Assembly (NCBI RefSeq): GCF_005491205.1
Contig: NZ_CP028035.1
Span: forward strand, 868,001 to 932,000
Reading direction: 5' to 3'
Length of the DNA stretch: 64,000 nt
From: Nissabacter sp. SGAir0207
GTDB taxonomy: Bacteria; Pseudomonadota; Gammaproteobacteria; Enterobacterales; Enterobacteriaceae
Shown here piece by piece: positions 10,680 through 20,175 of the stretch; positions within the stretch are counted from its first letter, which is position 1; every line of letters starts with the position of its first letter. The translations under genes were made by a program, and so were the position numbers. The notes beneath the pieces were generated by a model that saw only the letters and a program-made list of their open reading frames with translations, was not told the DNA's origin and searched no databases.

Positions 10680-11822
10680 ATGGTTCTGCCTTCCCCCGTC
10701 TGGCTGGCGCTCAGCTACTTCACCTACTTTTTCTGTTACGGCATCTTCCTGCCCTTTTTCGCCACCTGGCTGAAAGGGGAGGGGCTGGACGCCGAAAGCA
10801 TCGGCCTGCTGCTTGGCGCGGGCATGGTGGCACGCTTCAGCGGCACCCTGCTGCTGGCCCCGGCGGTAAAAGATCCGTCGCGGCTGGTGGCGGCGCTGCG
10901 GCTGATGGCCTTTCTGGCGCTGGTGGGCTGCACGGCCTTCTGGTTCGGCAACCACTGGGCCTGGCTGCTGATGGTGATGGCCGGCTTCAACCTGTTCTTT
11001 GGCCCGCTGGTGCCAATGAGCGATGCGCTGGCCGCCACCTGGCAGCGGCAGATTGGCCTCGACTATGGCCGGGTGCGGGTGTGGGGCTCATTGGCGTTCG
11101 TGATTGGCTCCGCCTTTATCGGCAAGATGATCGCGGTCTACGGTCACCCGGCCATCTTGGTCGCCCTGACGGCCGGGCTGGCGGCAATGCTGGTCGGCAT
11201 GTTGCTGCGGCCAGCGGTGATGCCGCATGGCGCGACGCGCGGGGAGAGCGGGGCGATCCCGTGGCGTGAGCTGTTGGGCCAGCCAGCGGTGCGACGCTTC
11301 TTGTTATGCGTGACGCTGATGCAGGGGGCGCACGCCGCCTACTACAGCTTCAGCGCGCTCTACTGGCAGGAGGCGGGCTACTCGGCGGCAGTGGTGGGCT
11401 ACCTCTGGTCGCTGGGGGTGGTGGCGGAGGTGGTGATCTTCACCTTCAGCCAGAAGCTGTTCAAGCGCTGGAGCGCTCGCCAGTTGCTGCTGCTCTCCGC
11501 CTGCTGCGGGGTGGTGCGCTGGTTGCTGATGGGGGCGTTCATTGACCTGCCGTGGCTGCTGGTGATGCAGATTCTGCACTGCGGCAGCTTCACTGTCTGC
11601 CACCTGGCGGCGATGCGCTTTATCTCCGCGCGCGGCGAGCGGGAAGTGATCCGGTTGCAGGCGGCCTACTCGGCGCTGGCGATGGGCGGCGGCATTGCGG
11701 TGATGACCATGATCTCTGGCTTCCTGTTCCAACACCTGCACCAGCACCTGTTCTGGGTGATGGCGCTGGTGGCGCTGCCAGCCATCTTCCTGCGGCCGCA
11801 GGTGGCACCGACGGCCCGCTAG
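10680..11822 (+). CDS. hcaT: MFS transporter, HcaT family
   Basis: A 380-residue inner-membrane protein with about 12 hydrophobic segments. The N-terminus (SPVWLALSYFTYFFCYGIFLPF) and the LKGEGLDAESIGLLLG loop are typical of HcaT, a major-facilitator protein annotated as a 3-phenylpropionate/H+ symporter. No hca catabolic genes are nearby, so the substrate is unproven here. GGAGAGACA precedes the ATG. It is convergent with csiE and only one base separates the stop codons, as in E. coli where hcaT and csiE are also neighbours. Confidence 0.88.
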   Translation: MVLPSPVWLALSYFTYFFCYGIFLPFFATWLKGEGLDAESIGLLLGAGMVARFSGTLLLAPAVKDPSRLVAALRLMAFLALVGCTAFWFGNHWAWLLMVMAGFNLFFGPLVPMSDALAATWQRQIGLDYGRVRVWGSLAFVIGSAFIGKMIAVYGHPAILVALTAGLAAMLVGMLLRPAVMPHGATRGESGAIPWRELLGQPAVRRFLLCVTLMQGAHAAYYSFSALYWQEAGYSAAVVGYLWSLGVVAEVVIFTFSQKLFKRWSARQLLLLSACCGVVRWLLMGAFIDLPWLLVMQILHCGSFTVCHLAAMRFISARGEREVIRLQAAYSALAMGGGIAVMTMISGFLFQHLHQHLFWVMALVALPAIFLRPQVAPTAR

Positions 11823-11823
11823 T

Positions 11824-13101
11824 TCAGGGGCTTTCCAGCAGGGCGCGGATTTGCAGCCGTTGCGCCTTCTCCAGCGGCAACGCGATATACAGCGTCGGCA
11901 GCACGCTGTCCGGCGCGCAGGCGTAGGGCGAGACCACCAGCGTCACGCCGCGCGGCGCGCCCTCACGCAGGAACTGCTCCAGCGGTCGGTAGCGCAGGGT
12001 GAGCGGCAGCAGCGTCGCCTCGCGGATATGCTGCTCAACCGCGGTCTCCAGCGCCGGATTGCCGTTGGTCAGCAGCAGCACCTGCTTCTCCTGCAAGGCA
12101 TTGTCCTGCATCAGCCAGGCGCCAAAGCTGATGGCGATCAGCCCAATCTCCTCCGGCGACAGGCTAATGCCATAGGCCGCCTCAAACCCCGCCAGCGCCT
12201 CCCGCGTGGTGCGCATCAGGCGCGGGTACAGCCGCACCACCTCCGCTAGCAGGGTGTGATCGATGCCGATGTCGAACTGGCAGCGCTCCAGCGCCGCGCC
12301 CATGTGGGCGAACAACTGGCCGGCCAGCCCCTGCTGGCTACTGAAACTCATGCCTGACAACTGCTGGAAGCGGCCAATCAGCTGGTGGATCTCCTCCATC
12401 AGTCGCTGGTCTTCCGGCGTGTCGTTGCTGTCATAGCTGTGGGTCTTTAGCAGGGTGAGCAGCAGGATCAGGAAATCTTCCTCCGCTTCGCGCCACGGCA
12501 GGGAGAAGTGGTGGCATAGCTCACCGGCCAGCCAGGCCGCGGCGGCGGCCTCACTCTTCTGCCGCAGCCAGCGACGCTGCTGTGGACTGAAATCGGGATG
12601 GCAAAGCTGGTGGTGGCGGTTCAGGCAGTACTTGATAAACAGGCAGAGGAAGTGGCGGTCGCGGGCGTTAAACGGGCGCCGCAGCCGCACCTCCGCCTGC
12701 TCCACCAGCGCCTGCAACAGGCCATCGGTCTCGCTGGCCTCCAGCCGGTGGAATGCCGCCAGCCCCTCATGCAGCAGCTGCGCCCCCTGTTGCCGGGTGA
12801 AGTCAGGGGAGGCGCGCAGCGCCCGTCGTAGCACATGGAAGAAACATAAACGCTGGTTAAGGATGGAACCCTCAATGCGGCATACCGCCGCCCCATCGGC
12901 CGTCAGGGCCAGATGGTGGAAACGCTGGATTTCACTCGCCACGTCGGCCAGATCCTGCCGGGTGGTGGGGAGGTCAACGCCATTGATTTGGCTGATCTTC
13001 TCCAGGCATGTCACAGGGGAGGGCGCGCATAACAGCAAAATAATATGGCAGCGCCGTTGTTGACCGGAGAGCTCAGGCGCAGGTGGAGTGGCCGGGCTCA
13101 T
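11824..13101 (-). CDS. csiE: Stationary-phase-inducible protein CsiE (PRD-domain)
   Basis: A 425-residue homologue of CsiE, a sigma-S- and cAMP-CRP-induced protein of unknown biochemical role. It resembles PTS-regulation-domain antiterminators: two helical PRD-like regions (about residues 55-300) and a C-terminal EIIB-like part. Recognisable segments include RLCFFHVLRRALR, FARDRHFLCLF-like and TREALAGFEAAYGISLSPEEIGLIAISFGAWLMQ (only parts listed). A GTG lies two codons upstream (13107), but ATG 13101 has AAGG at the proper distance. It is probably transcribed from its own promoter, since the suhB terminator lies upstream. Confidence 0.88.
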   Translation of the reverse strand: MSPATPPAPELSGQQRRCHIILLLCAPSPVTCLEKISQINGVDLPTTRQDLADVASEIQRFHHLALTADGAAVCRIEGSILNQRLCFFHVLRRALRASPDFTRQQGAQLLHEGLAAFHRLEASETDGLLQALVEQAEVRLRRPFNARDRHFLCLFIKYCLNRHHQLCHPDFSPQQRRWLRQKSEAAAAAWLAGELCHHFSLPWREAEEDFLILLLTLLKTHSYDSNDTPEDQRLMEEIHQLIGRFQQLSGMSFSSQQGLAGQLFAHMGAALERCQFDIGIDHTLLAEVVRLYPRLMRTTREALAGFEAAYGISLSPEEIGLIAISFGAWLMQDNALQEKQVLLLTNGNPALETAVEQHIREATLLPLTLRYRPLEQFLREGAPRGVTLVVSPYACAPDSVLPTLYIALPLEKAQRLQIRALLESP

Positions 13102-13242
13102 GAACACCTTCTGACTGTCGCACGTGGGTGGGGAGGTGTAAGCATAGCAAAGGCGCGTGGCGCCTGCGCCGGATGCAGGGCAGTTTCATCCGGCCTTTGA
13201 AGCGGCATCACACTTCTGTCGTGCCGTCAGCGGGGTTTGGGC

Positions 13243-13270
13243 AAAAAAAATGCCGCCCATTGGGCGGCAT
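13243..13270 (-). terminator. Terminator of suhB
   Basis: On the minus strand a TGCCGCCCA/TGGGCGGCA hairpin is followed by eight T residues (eight A at 13243-13250 on the plus strand), 21 bases after the suhB stop. Confidence 0.92.
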
Positions 13271-13291
13271 CAAGAAATTTATACAGCAAAA

Positions 13292-14095
13292 TTAACGTTT
13301 CAGGGCTTCGCTCAGCTCTTCACGCATGGCACCCAGCAGGGATTTCACCACGCGCGGGTTACCCGCCACCAGGTTACCGGAGTGCAGGTGGTTGTGGCCG
13401 CCAACGAAGTCAGTCACGATACCGCCCGCTTCACGCACCAGCAGTTCGCCGCCAGCGAAGTCCCACGGCTTCAGGCCAATCTCGAAGTAACCGTCCACGC
13501 GGCCAGCAGCCACGTAGGCCAGATCCAGCGCAGCGGAGCCAGAGCGGCGGAAGTCAGCGCACTGGGTAAACAGCTTGGTGACGATATTCATGTACGGGGT
13601 AGCGTGCTGCTTCAGCTTGAACGGGAAGCCGGTCGCCAGAATGGTGCCATCCAGGTCGCGGGCATTGCTGCCGCGCAGGCGGTAGCCGTTCAGCTGTGTG
13701 CCCTGACCGCGGGTCGCAGTGAACAGTTCGTTGCGCATTGGATCGTAAACCACGGCCACTTCCGTACGGCCTTTGATGCGTACGGCAATGGAGACCGCGA
13801 AGTGCGGCAGACGTTTGATGAAGTTGGAGGTGCCATCCAGTGGGTCGATAATCCATTGTACATCAGCATCTTCGCCCGGCAGTTCGCCGCACTCTTCAGA
13901 GATGATGGTGTGCTTCGGGTAAGACTTGCGGATCACGTCGATAATCAGGTGCTCAGCGTCACGGTCGACGTTGGTGACGAAGTCATTGGTGCCTTTCTGG
14001 CTCGCTTCTACAGCGTCCGGAGTTTCATAGTGTTTGGCAATCAGGTTACCGGCCTTGCGCGCAGCGCGCACGGCGATGGTCAGCATCGGATGCAT
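13292..14095 (-). CDS. suhB: Inositol-1-monophosphatase / antitermination factor SuhB
   Basis: Mg2+-dependent, Li+-sensitive phosphatase of 267 residues. In Enterobacterales it also joins the Nus complex that promotes rRNA transcription. The metal-binding motifs are intact: [13 protein letters not shown] and the second signature ending [15 protein letters not shown]. The protein starts [19 protein letters not shown], the usual N-terminus. It is divergent from trmJ with about 120 bp between the starts, as in E. coli. Confidence 0.97.
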   Translation of the reverse strand: MHPMLTIAVRAARKAGNLIAKHYETPDAVEASQKGTNDFVTNVDRDAEHLIIDVIRKSYPKHTIISEECGELPGEDADVQWIIDPLDGTSNFIKRLPHFAVSIAVRIKGRTEVAVVYDPMRNELFTATRGQGTQLNGYRLRGSNARDLDGTILATGFPFKLKQHATPYMNIVTKLFTQCADFRRSGSAALDLAYVAAGRVDGYFEIGLKPWDFAGGELLVREAGGIVTDFVGGHNHLHSGNLVAGNPRVVKSLLGAMREELSEALKR

Positions 14096-14214
14096 GGATA
14101 TCTTCCAACTGGGATGTTAAAGAACGGGAAACGGCGCGCAGTATAGCAGGGGTTCTGAAAAATACCTACGGTTGTGTTAGCATGTCACGATTTTCCGCAA
14201 CCCTCAGAGTTCCT

Positions 14215-14937
14215 ATGCTGCACAATATCCGCATTGTTCTGGTTGAAACCTCCCACACCGGCAATATGGGCTCCACCGCCCGTGCCATGAAAACCATGGG
14301 CCTCACCAACCTTTATCTGGTCAACCCGCTGGTTAAGCCTGACTCGCAGGCCATCTCTCTGGCGGCCGGTGCCAGCGACGTCATTGGCAATGCCACCATC
14401 GTTGACACGCTGGATGAGGCGATTGCCGGATGCAGTCTGGTGGTCGGTACCAGCGCCCGTTCGCGCACCCTGCCGTGGCCGATGCTGGAACCGCGTGAGT
14501 GCGGCGTAAAGAGCGCCATGACCGCCGAAAGCGCCCCGGTAGCGCTGGTATTTGGCCGTGAGCGCGTCGGGCTGACCAACGACGAGCTGCAAAAGTGCCA
14601 CTACCACGTCTGCATCCCGGCCAACCCGGAGTACAGTTCGCTGAATCTGGCGATGGCAGTGCAGCTGATCGCCTACGAGGTGCGCGTTGCCTGGCTGGCG
14701 CGTCAGGAGGCGGGCGAGGCGACACCGGAAGAGGTGGAGTACCCGCTGGTGGACGATCTGGAGCGCTTCTATGAGCACCTGGAGCAGGTGCTGTTGCAGA
14801 CCGGTTTTATCCGCCCGCAGCACCCTGGGCAGATCATGAGCCGCCTGCGCCGCCTGTTCACCCGCGCCCGCCCGGAGAGCCAGGAGCTGAACATCCTGCG
14901 TGGCATCCTCAGTTCCATCGAGAAGCAGCGCCCTTAA
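14215..14937 (+). CDS. trmJ: tRNA (cytidine/uridine-2'-O-)-methyltransferase TrmJ
   Basis: SPOUT-class enzyme that 2'-O-methylates position 32 of tRNAs using SAM. It is 240 residues from ATG 14215 ([20 protein letters not shown]). A longer frame opens at ATG 14182 but would start inside the likely -10 region and adds a non-homologous leader. Motifs: [26 protein letters not shown], the knot segment [13 protein letters not shown] and [14 protein letters not shown]. It lies directly upstream of iscR, as in other Enterobacterales, separated by two GC-rich hairpins. Confidence 0.95.
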   Translation: MLHNIRIVLVETSHTGNMGSTARAMKTMGLTNLYLVNPLVKPDSQAISLAAGASDVIGNATIVDTLDEAIAGCSLVVGTSARSRTLPWPMLEPRECGVKSAMTAESAPVALVFGRERVGLTNDELQKCHYHVCIPANPEYSSLNLAMAVQLIAYEVRVAWLARQEAGEATPEEVEYPLVDDLERFYEHLEQVLLQTGFIRPQHPGQIMSRLRRLFTRARPESQELNILRGILSSIEKQRP

Positions 14938-14948
14938 CCATCTGATTT

Positions 14949-15002
14949 TCAGCGGCTTATTATTAAGCGATAGGCCGCTGAATGCCCGGCCTCAGGCCGG
15001 GC
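14949..15002 (+). terminator. Two hairpins between trmJ and iscR (possible terminator)
   Basis: TTCAGCGGC (14949-14957) pairs with GCCGCTGAA (14974-14982), and GCCCGGCC-TCA-GGCCGGGC occupies 14984-15002. Neither is followed by a T-run, so termination is uncertain; they may protect the trmJ 3' end. Confidence 0.4.
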
Positions 15003-15005
15003 GGC

Positions 15006-15056
15006 TAATACTTGACTGTTTTACTCGGTTAAATAGTTGACTGAAATAGTCGGGAA
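15006..15056 (+). promoter_or_regulatory. Two IscR type-1 sites in the iscR promoter
   Basis: Two adjacent sites resemble the IscR [2Fe-2S] type-1 motif: ATACTTGACTGTTTTACTCG near 15008-15032, and ATAGTTGACTGAAATAGTCG followed by GGAAT near 15033-15056. This is the arrangement of the autoregulated E. coli iscR promoter. Holo-IscR would repress here when Fe-S supply is sufficient. Confidence 0.8.
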
Positions 15057-15103
15057 TGGCAGACTCAAGGCCATATTCAATCCCCCAACAGGTAAGATTA
15101 GCC

Positions 15104-15601
15104 ATGAGACTGACATCAAAGGGTCGTTATGCGGTAACCGCAATGCTGGACGTGGCGTTGCACTCCCAGGAAGGGCCGGTGCCTTTAGCGGATATCTCTG
15201 AACGCCAAGGAATTTCCCTCTCCTATCTGGAGCAGCTGTTTTCACGCCTGCGTAAAAACGGTCTGGTTGCCAGCGTGCGCGGCCCCGGTGGCGGCTACCT
15301 GCTGGGCAAAGATGCCGGTGACATTGCGGTTGGTGCGGTGATTACCGCGGTTGATGAGTCCGTGGACGCCACCCGTTGCCAGGGGAAAGAGGGCTGCCAG
15401 GGCGGTGACCGTTGCCTGACCCATACCCTGTGGCGCGACCTGAGCGAGCGCATCAGCGGATTCCTGAATAATATTACGTTGGCAGAGTTGGTGAACAACC
15501 AGGAAGTACTGGATGTGGCCGATCGCCAGAACAATGAGACTCGCCGCCTCGGTGCCAATGGCCGTCCGCAGGAGACAATTAACGTCAACCTGCGCCCGTA
15601 A
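15104..15601 (+). CDS. iscR: Fe-S cluster-sensing regulator IscR
   Basis: Rrf2-family regulator of 165 residues. ATG 15104 ([15 protein letters not shown]) is the conserved start, although the frame is open from 15056. The winged helix is intact ([31 protein letters not shown]). The [2Fe-2S] ligands are present in [17 protein letters not shown] (three Cys and a His). It should repress its own operon through the upstream type-1 sites. In this genome the operon downstream contains only iscS, so the cluster that controls IscR must be delivered by scaffold proteins encoded elsewhere. Confidence 0.97.
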   Translation: MRLTSKGRYAVTAMLDVALHSQEGPVPLADISERQGISLSYLEQLFSRLRKNGLVASVRGPGGGYLLGKDAGDIAVGAVITAVDESVDATRCQGKEGCQGGDRCLTHTLWRDLSERISGFLNNITLAELVNNQEVLDVADRQNNETRRLGANGRPQETINVNLRP

Positions 15602-15650
15602 ACCGGCGGTGGTGCGTTAACCTGCATGTGATGTACGGAGCAGAAGAGCA

Positions 15651-16865
15651 ATGAAATTACCGATTTACCTGGACTACTCAGCCACGACGCCAGCGGACCC
15701 GCGTGTCGCCGGGAAGATGATGCAGTGCCTGACCCTGGATGGCACCTTCGGCAACCCGGCTTCCCGCTCGCACCGTTACGGGTGGCAGGCTGAAGAGGCG
15801 GTGGATGTGGCGCGTAATGACATTGCCGAACTGATTGGCGCAGACCCGCGCGAAATCGTCTTTACCTCCGGGGCAACCGAGTCCGACAACCTCGCGATCA
15901 AGGGCGCGGCCCATGCGCATCGCGAGAAGGGTCGGCACATCATCACCAGCCAGACCGAGCACAAGGCGGTGCTGGACACCTGCCGCCAGCTGGAGCTGGA
16001 GGGGTTTGACGTCACCTATCTGGCGCCGCAGCCCGATGGCCTGATTGATCTGGCCGCGCTGGAAGCCGCGATGCGTGATGACACCCTGCTGGTCTCGATC
16101 ATGCACGTCAACAACGAGATTGGCGTGATTCAGGACATCGCCGCCATCGGTGCGCTCTGCCGCAGCCGTGGCATCCTGTTCCACGTTGACGCGACCCAAA
16201 GCGTCGGCAAGCTGCCGATTAATCTGGCGGAACTGCCGGTGGATCTGATGTCCTTCTCCGGCCACAAACTTTATGGCCCGAAAGGCATCGGCGGCCTTTA
16301 CGTGCGCCGCCAGCCCCGCATCCAGATTGAGGCGCAGATCCACGGCGGCGGCCATGAGCGCGGTATGCGCTCCGGCACCCTGCCGGTGCACCAGATTGTC
16401 GGCATGGGCGAGGCCTACCGCATCGCCCGGCTGGAGATGGCCGAAGAGAGCGAACGCCTGCGTGCGTTGCGCGATCGCCTGTGGAACGGCATCAAAGAGA
16501 TTGAGGCGATCAAGCTCAATGGCTCGCTGGAGCAGGGGGTTTCCTCGGTGCTGAACGTCAGCTTTGGCTATGTGGAAGGGGAGTCGCTGATCATGGCACT
16601 CAAGGATCTGGCCGTCTCCTCCGGCTCGGCCTGCACCTCCGCCAGCCTTGAACCCTCCTATGTGCTGCGTGCGCTGGGGCTGGATGAGGAGCTGGCACAC
16701 AGTGCCATCCGCTTCTCGGTCGGCCGCTTCACCACGGAGGAGGAGATCGACTACGCCATCGCCGTGGTCTGCAAGGCGCTGGATCGCCTGCGCCAAACTT
16801 CACCGGCCTGGCAGCAGTACCAGCAGGGGCTGGCCGCTGGCCAGACCACCTGGACGCAACGCTGA
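15651..16865 (+). CDS. iscS: Cysteine desulfurase IscS
   Basis: PLP enzyme that removes sulfur from cysteine and hands it as persulfide to Fe-S scaffolds, TusA, ThiI and others. It is 404 residues, the same length as E. coli IscS. Key parts are intact: the PLP lysine in [10 protein letters not shown] (Lys206 by alignment), the active loop [21 protein letters not shown] (Cys328) and [14 protein letters not shown] (His104). It sits 49 bp after iscR. Instead of iscU, the next gene is pepB, 195 bp away. The intact enzyme suggests retention for tRNA thiolation, thiamine and other sulfur transfers. Confidence 0.97.
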   Translation: MKLPIYLDYSATTPADPRVAGKMMQCLTLDGTFGNPASRSHRYGWQAEEAVDVARNDIAELIGADPREIVFTSGATESDNLAIKGAAHAHREKGRHIITSQTEHKAVLDTCRQLELEGFDVTYLAPQPDGLIDLAALEAAMRDDTLLVSIMHVNNEIGVIQDIAAIGALCRSRGILFHVDATQSVGKLPINLAELPVDLMSFSGHKLYGPKGIGGLYVRRQPRIQIEAQIHGGGHERGMRSGTLPVHQIVGMGEAYRIARLEMAEESERLRALRDRLWNGIKEIEAIKLNGSLEQGVSSVLNVSFGYVEGESLIMALKDLAVSSGSACTSASLEPSYVLRALGLDEELAHSAIRFSVGRFTTEEEIDYAIAVVCKALDRLRQTSPAWQQYQQGLAAGQTTWTQR

Positions 16866-16966
16866 TTTCCTTGGGCCGTCTCTACGCAGGCGGCCGTCGC
16901 ACTCCCTCCTAAAAAAACTCTGGCAGCCGCCCAGAGGGTCTGGTTAGATAACAGAAGTCATGAATA

Positions 16967-16993
16967 CGGGCTACCACTGGGTGGCCCGCTTTG
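16967..16993 (+). terminator. Possible weak terminator between iscS and pepB
   Basis: CGGGC and ACC pair with GGT and GCCCG across an ACTG loop, followed by a short T-rich stretch (GCTTTGTTT). The 195-bp interval also holds a CTCTGG/CCAGAG hairpin at 16918-16936. I see no trace of iscU, iscA, hscBA, fdx or iscX in it. Confidence 0.4.
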
Positions 16994-17060
16994 TTTCCGT
17001 TCGCCTGTGGCGTGGCCGCAGACCTGCCCTGACAAAGAGAACAACAATCAGGAGTTTGTT

Positions 17061-18356
17061 ATGACATCAGAAGTAATGCACATCGCCCTTTCACAGCAAC
17101 CCGCTGACGCCCGCTGGGGCGAGAAGGCGCTGCTGAGTACCAACAACGATGGCATCACGATCCATCTGAACGGCAACGACACCTTGCCAGCGATCCAGCG
17201 CGCCGCGCGCCGCATTGATGGACAGGGGATCCGCAAGGTCGCCCTGACCGGCGAGGGCTGGGGGCTGGAGCAGTGCTGGGCCTTCTGGCAGGGTTTCCGC
17301 AGCCCGAAAGGGGCGCGCCAGGTCGCCTGGCCGACGCTGGAGGAGGCGGCACGCCAGGAGCTGGATCGCCGGCTGGCCATCGTGGACTGGGTGCGTAACA
17401 CCATCAACACGCCAGCCGAGGAGCTGGGGCCGGAGCAGCTGGCGCAGCGCGCCGTCGATCTGCTGTGCGAGTATGGTGGCGGCCATGTCAGCTACCGCAT
17501 CACCAAGGGCGAGGATCTGCGCGAGCAGAATTACAGCGGCCTCCACACCGTGGGTCGCGGCTCCGAGCGCCCGCCGGTGCTGCTGGCGCTGGACTACAAC
17601 CCAACCGGCGACGCCGATGCGCCGGTCTACGCCTGTCTGGTGGGCAAGGGCATCACCTTTGATACCGGTGGCTACAGCCTGAAGCCGAGCGCGTCGATGG
17701 ACTCCATGAAAGCCGACATGGGCGGCGCGGCCACCGTGACCGGCGCACTGGCGCTGGCAGCGGCGCGTGGCCTGCAACAGCGCGTCAAACTCTACCTCTG
17801 CTGCGCCGACAACATGGTCAGCGGCAACGCCTTCAAGCTGGGCGACATCATCCGTTACCGCAATGGCAAAACCGTTGAGGTGATGAACACCGATGCCGAG
17901 GGGCGTCTGGTGCTGGCGGATGGCTTGATTGACGCCGCCGAGCAGCAGCCGCAACTGCTGATTGACTGCGCTACCCTGACCGGCGCAGCAAAAACGGCGC
18001 TGGGCGGCGACTACCATGCGCTGTTCAGCTTTGATGACGCACTGGCTGGCGAGCTGTTGGCGAGCGCGCAGCAGGAGCAGGAGCCGTTCTGGCGCTTGCC
18101 GCTGGCGGAGTTCCATCGTAGCCAGTTGCCCTCCAACTTTGCCGATCTGAACAACATCGCTGGCCCGAGCCACACCGCTGGTGCCAGCACTGCCGCGGCA
18201 TTCCTGTCGCACTTTGTGAAGCACTACCAGCAGGGCTGGCTGCACATCGACTGCTCCGCCACCTACCGCAAAGGGGCGGTGGATCAGTGGTCAGCTGGCG
18301 CCACCGGTCTGGGGGTTCGCACCCTGGCGAACCTGCTGCTCAATAAGGCACAATAA
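17061..18356 (+). CDS. pepB: Peptidase B (leucyl aminopeptidase family M17)
   Basis: Cytosolic metal-dependent aminopeptidase of 431 residues, with a preference for acidic N-terminal residues in its family. The start [23 protein letters not shown] at 17061 has CAGGAG seven bases upstream and matches E. coli PepB. The M17 signature [12 protein letters not shown] and the metal-binding segment [14 protein letters not shown] are intact. In E. coli this gene follows iscX at the end of the isc-hsc cluster; here it follows iscS directly. Confidence 0.96.
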   Translation: MTSEVMHIALSQQPADARWGEKALLSTNNDGITIHLNGNDTLPAIQRAARRIDGQGIRKVALTGEGWGLEQCWAFWQGFRSPKGARQVAWPTLEEAARQELDRRLAIVDWVRNTINTPAEELGPEQLAQRAVDLLCEYGGGHVSYRITKGEDLREQNYSGLHTVGRGSERPPVLLALDYNPTGDADAPVYACLVGKGITFDTGGYSLKPSASMDSMKADMGGAATVTGALALAAARGLQQRVKLYLCCADNMVSGNAFKLGDIIRYRNGKTVEVMNTDAEGRLVLADGLIDAAEQQPQLLIDCATLTGAAKTALGGDYHALFSFDDALAGELLASAQQEQEPFWRLPLAEFHRSQLPSNFADLNNIAGPSHTAGASTAAAFLSHFVKHYQQGWLHIDCSATYRKGAVDQWSAGATGLGVRTLANLLLNKAQ

Positions 18357-18384
18357 GCGGCGCGGCCGCCCATAACCCAATTAG

Positions 18385-18412
18385 CGGGGCGGCGTGGCTG
18401 CCCCGTTTTTTT
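18385..18412 (+). terminator. Terminator of pepB
   Basis: CGGGGC/GCCCCG stem with a nine-base loop followed by seven T residues, between pepB and sseB. Confidence 0.9.
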
Positions 18413-18448
18413 ATCTGAAGCCATTCCGGCTTGTTGATGGAGTAACAG

Positions 18449-19273
18449 ATGACGACACCCAATTTTGCTGATGATACGCAGGGACGCGAACTGGAAAACC
18501 TGCTGATGCTGGCGATGAACGAGCCGGCACAGCGACCGGCTTTCTACCGCACCCTGCTGGAGTCCACGGTACTGGTACTGACCGACAACACCGCCCCCCA
18601 GGGGGAGGTGGTACTGGAGGCGGGCAGCCCGCTTAGCCTCCAAGTCTGGGAGAAGCAGGATGGCACGCGCGCGTTGCCGTTCTTCACCTCGCTGGCGGCA
18701 CTGCAACGCGCCATTGAGGGGGAGCACCCCTTCCTGGCACTGCCAGCGCGGGTACTGTTTGAGATGACCCAAGGCACTGAGCTGTTCCTGAACCCGAAAA
18801 ACGAGTACGGCAAGGAGTTCACCGCGCAGGAGGTGGCGTTGCTGTTGCAGGATGGCGGCGTAAATAAGCCGCAGGAGCGGGTGGTGGAGGCCGGTCATGA
18901 GTACCTGATTGGCCAGCCAGAGCACTACCCGGCCGCAATGGTGGATGCATTGACCACCCTGTTCAGCCAGCGCAAGCCGGTGCGCCGCGCCTTTCTGGCG
19001 CTGATCCATGACAAGGCCCACGATGAGCAGCCCAACCTGCTGGTGGGGCTGGAAGTGGAAGGGGCCACCGAGCAGGAGATCGAGGATCTGATTCAGGAGG
19101 CGGGCAGCGTGGCCAGCGAGGCACTGGGGGACAACGAGGCGGTCGACTTCTGTCTGGTCTCTGAGAAGGAGCGCGGCATCAGCCACTACCTGATCCAGCA
19201 CACCCAACCCTTCTACCAGCGCCGCTGGGGCAGCTGGCTGCGCAACATTATCCCTTCGTCAGGCATCGCCTGA
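18449..19273 (+). CDS. sseB: SseB family protein
   Basis: A 274-residue cytoplasmic protein homologous to enterobacterial SseB (YfhP-linked, next to pepB), named from a serine-sensitivity phenotype; the biochemical role is unknown. It is distinct from the Salmonella type-III translocator of the same name. It has the SseB N- and C-terminal domains (ENLLMLAMNEPAQRPAFYRTLL at the start). GATGGAG lies upstream of the ATG. The last six codons lie in a 27-bp inverted repeat shared with the convergent regulator gene, with which it overlaps by 15 bp. Confidence 0.9.
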   Translation: MTTPNFADDTQGRELENLLMLAMNEPAQRPAFYRTLLESTVLVLTDNTAPQGEVVLEAGSPLSLQVWEKQDGTRALPFFTSLAALQRAIEGEHPFLALPARVLFEMTQGTELFLNPKNEYGKEFTAQEVALLLQDGGVNKPQERVVEAGHEYLIGQPEHYPAAMVDALTTLFSQRKPVRRAFLALIHDKAHDEQPNLLVGLEVEGATEQEIEDLIQEAGSVASEALGDNEAVDFCLVSEKERGISHYLIQHTQPFYQRRWGSWLRNIIPSSGIA

Positions 19274-19279
19274 CGAAGG
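19253..19279. repeat. Perfect 12-bp inverted repeat spanning two convergent gene ends
   Basis: CCTTCGTCAGGC-ATC-GCCTGACGAAGG. It encodes the C-terminus PSSGIA of SseB on the plus strand and PSSGDA of the RpiR-type regulator on the minus strand. It could act as a bidirectional 3'-end hairpin, but there is no T-run on either side. Confidence 0.85.
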
Positions 19280-20068
19280 CGGGGCCGAGGCCGCCAGCAG
19301 CAACAGGTCGATCAGCAAGATCAGGTTGGACTCAAACGAGCTGCTCTCCCCGGCCTCGGCGGCCGCGCTGCTGGCATCATCATAGAGCGGCAGATGAAGG
19401 TCACAGAGCTGCGCCAGCGAGTTCGCTGACGCGCGGGTGAAGGCCACCACCGTCATGCCAATGTTGCGGGCGATGCGCGCCTTCTCCAGCACCGCGGCGG
19501 TCTCGCCACTGCGTGAGATGGCAATAAAGACGCGATATTTGGCGGCGTTGTGCAGGAAAATGCCACGGCTGTCACCCAGTCCGGAGACCAGTGCGTTCTT
19601 CCCCAGCAGTTGCAGTTTCTTGGTCAGGTACTCGGCAAACAGCTGGGAAAAGCCGGTGCCGTAGAGGAAAAACGTCTCCTCCTCGCGCAGCAACTGGCTG
19701 AACGCCTGCTGTTTGGCGGCGGTAATAAAGCGGAAACTCCGCCGATAGTTCTCAATAAAGTGCTCAAAGGCGGCAGGCAGATCCGCTGCTTTCGCTACCT
19801 CAGGCAGGGCTGGCGTGGCTGGCTGGCCGTTCAGGAGTTGCTTGATGTGGAACAGCAGTTCGCTATAACCGCTGAACCCCAGTTTATGGCACAGGCGCAG
19901 GATAGTGGCGGTGGAGACATAGGTCTCCTGCGCCAGCGTCCTGACCGTCAGGCGGCTGAGCTGATCGTCAGTGGGGTGCCGATCATCAACCAGATAGGCC
20001 AGAACACGATACTCCGCACGGGTCAGGGTATCGCCCCGTTGCAGCAGCGAAGCAAGACGATTATCCAA
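19259..20068 (-). CDS. RpiR/MurR-family regulator of the alpha-glucoside operon
   Basis: A 269-residue regulator with an N-terminal helix-turn-helix (about 20-75; TYVSTATILRLCHKLGFSGYSELLFHIK) and a C-terminal SIS sugar-phosphate-binding domain (FFLYGTGFSQ, ISRSGETAAVLEKARIARNIG). The frame opens at TTG 20086, but TTG 20068 has GGAGGG seven bases upstream and is preferred; both are non-ATG starts. It follows the GH4 and EIICB genes in the same direction after a 107-bp gap, so it is likely the local regulator, comparable in role to GlvR. Its ligand is probably a phosphorylated alpha-glucoside (inference). Confidence 0.85.
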   Translation of the reverse strand: MDNRLASLLQRGDTLTRAEYRVLAYLVDDRHPTDDQLSRLTVRTLAQETYVSTATILRLCHKLGFSGYSELLFHIKQLLNGQPATPALPEVAKAADLPAAFEHFIENYRRSFRFITAAKQQAFSQLLREEETFFLYGTGFSQLFAEYLTKKLQLLGKNALVSGLGDSRGIFLHNAAKYRVFIAISRSGETAAVLEKARIARNIGMTVVAFTRASANSLAQLCDLHLPLYDDASSAAAEAGESSSFESNLILLIDLLLLAASAPPSSGDA

Positions 20069-20175
20069 ACACAGGCCCTCCGGCAATAGCGATGCGGCTA
20101 TCCTACGGGTGGCCTGCGTCTGGGTTCAATCAAATCATCGGCTCTCTGTCAGGTTCTGCGCGGCGTGCCGCAAAG

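Noticed and set aside
16866..17060. Possible pseudogene remains of iscU, fdx or iscX in the iscS-pepB gap
   Set aside because: I read the interval in all frames for known segments of these proteins and found none.
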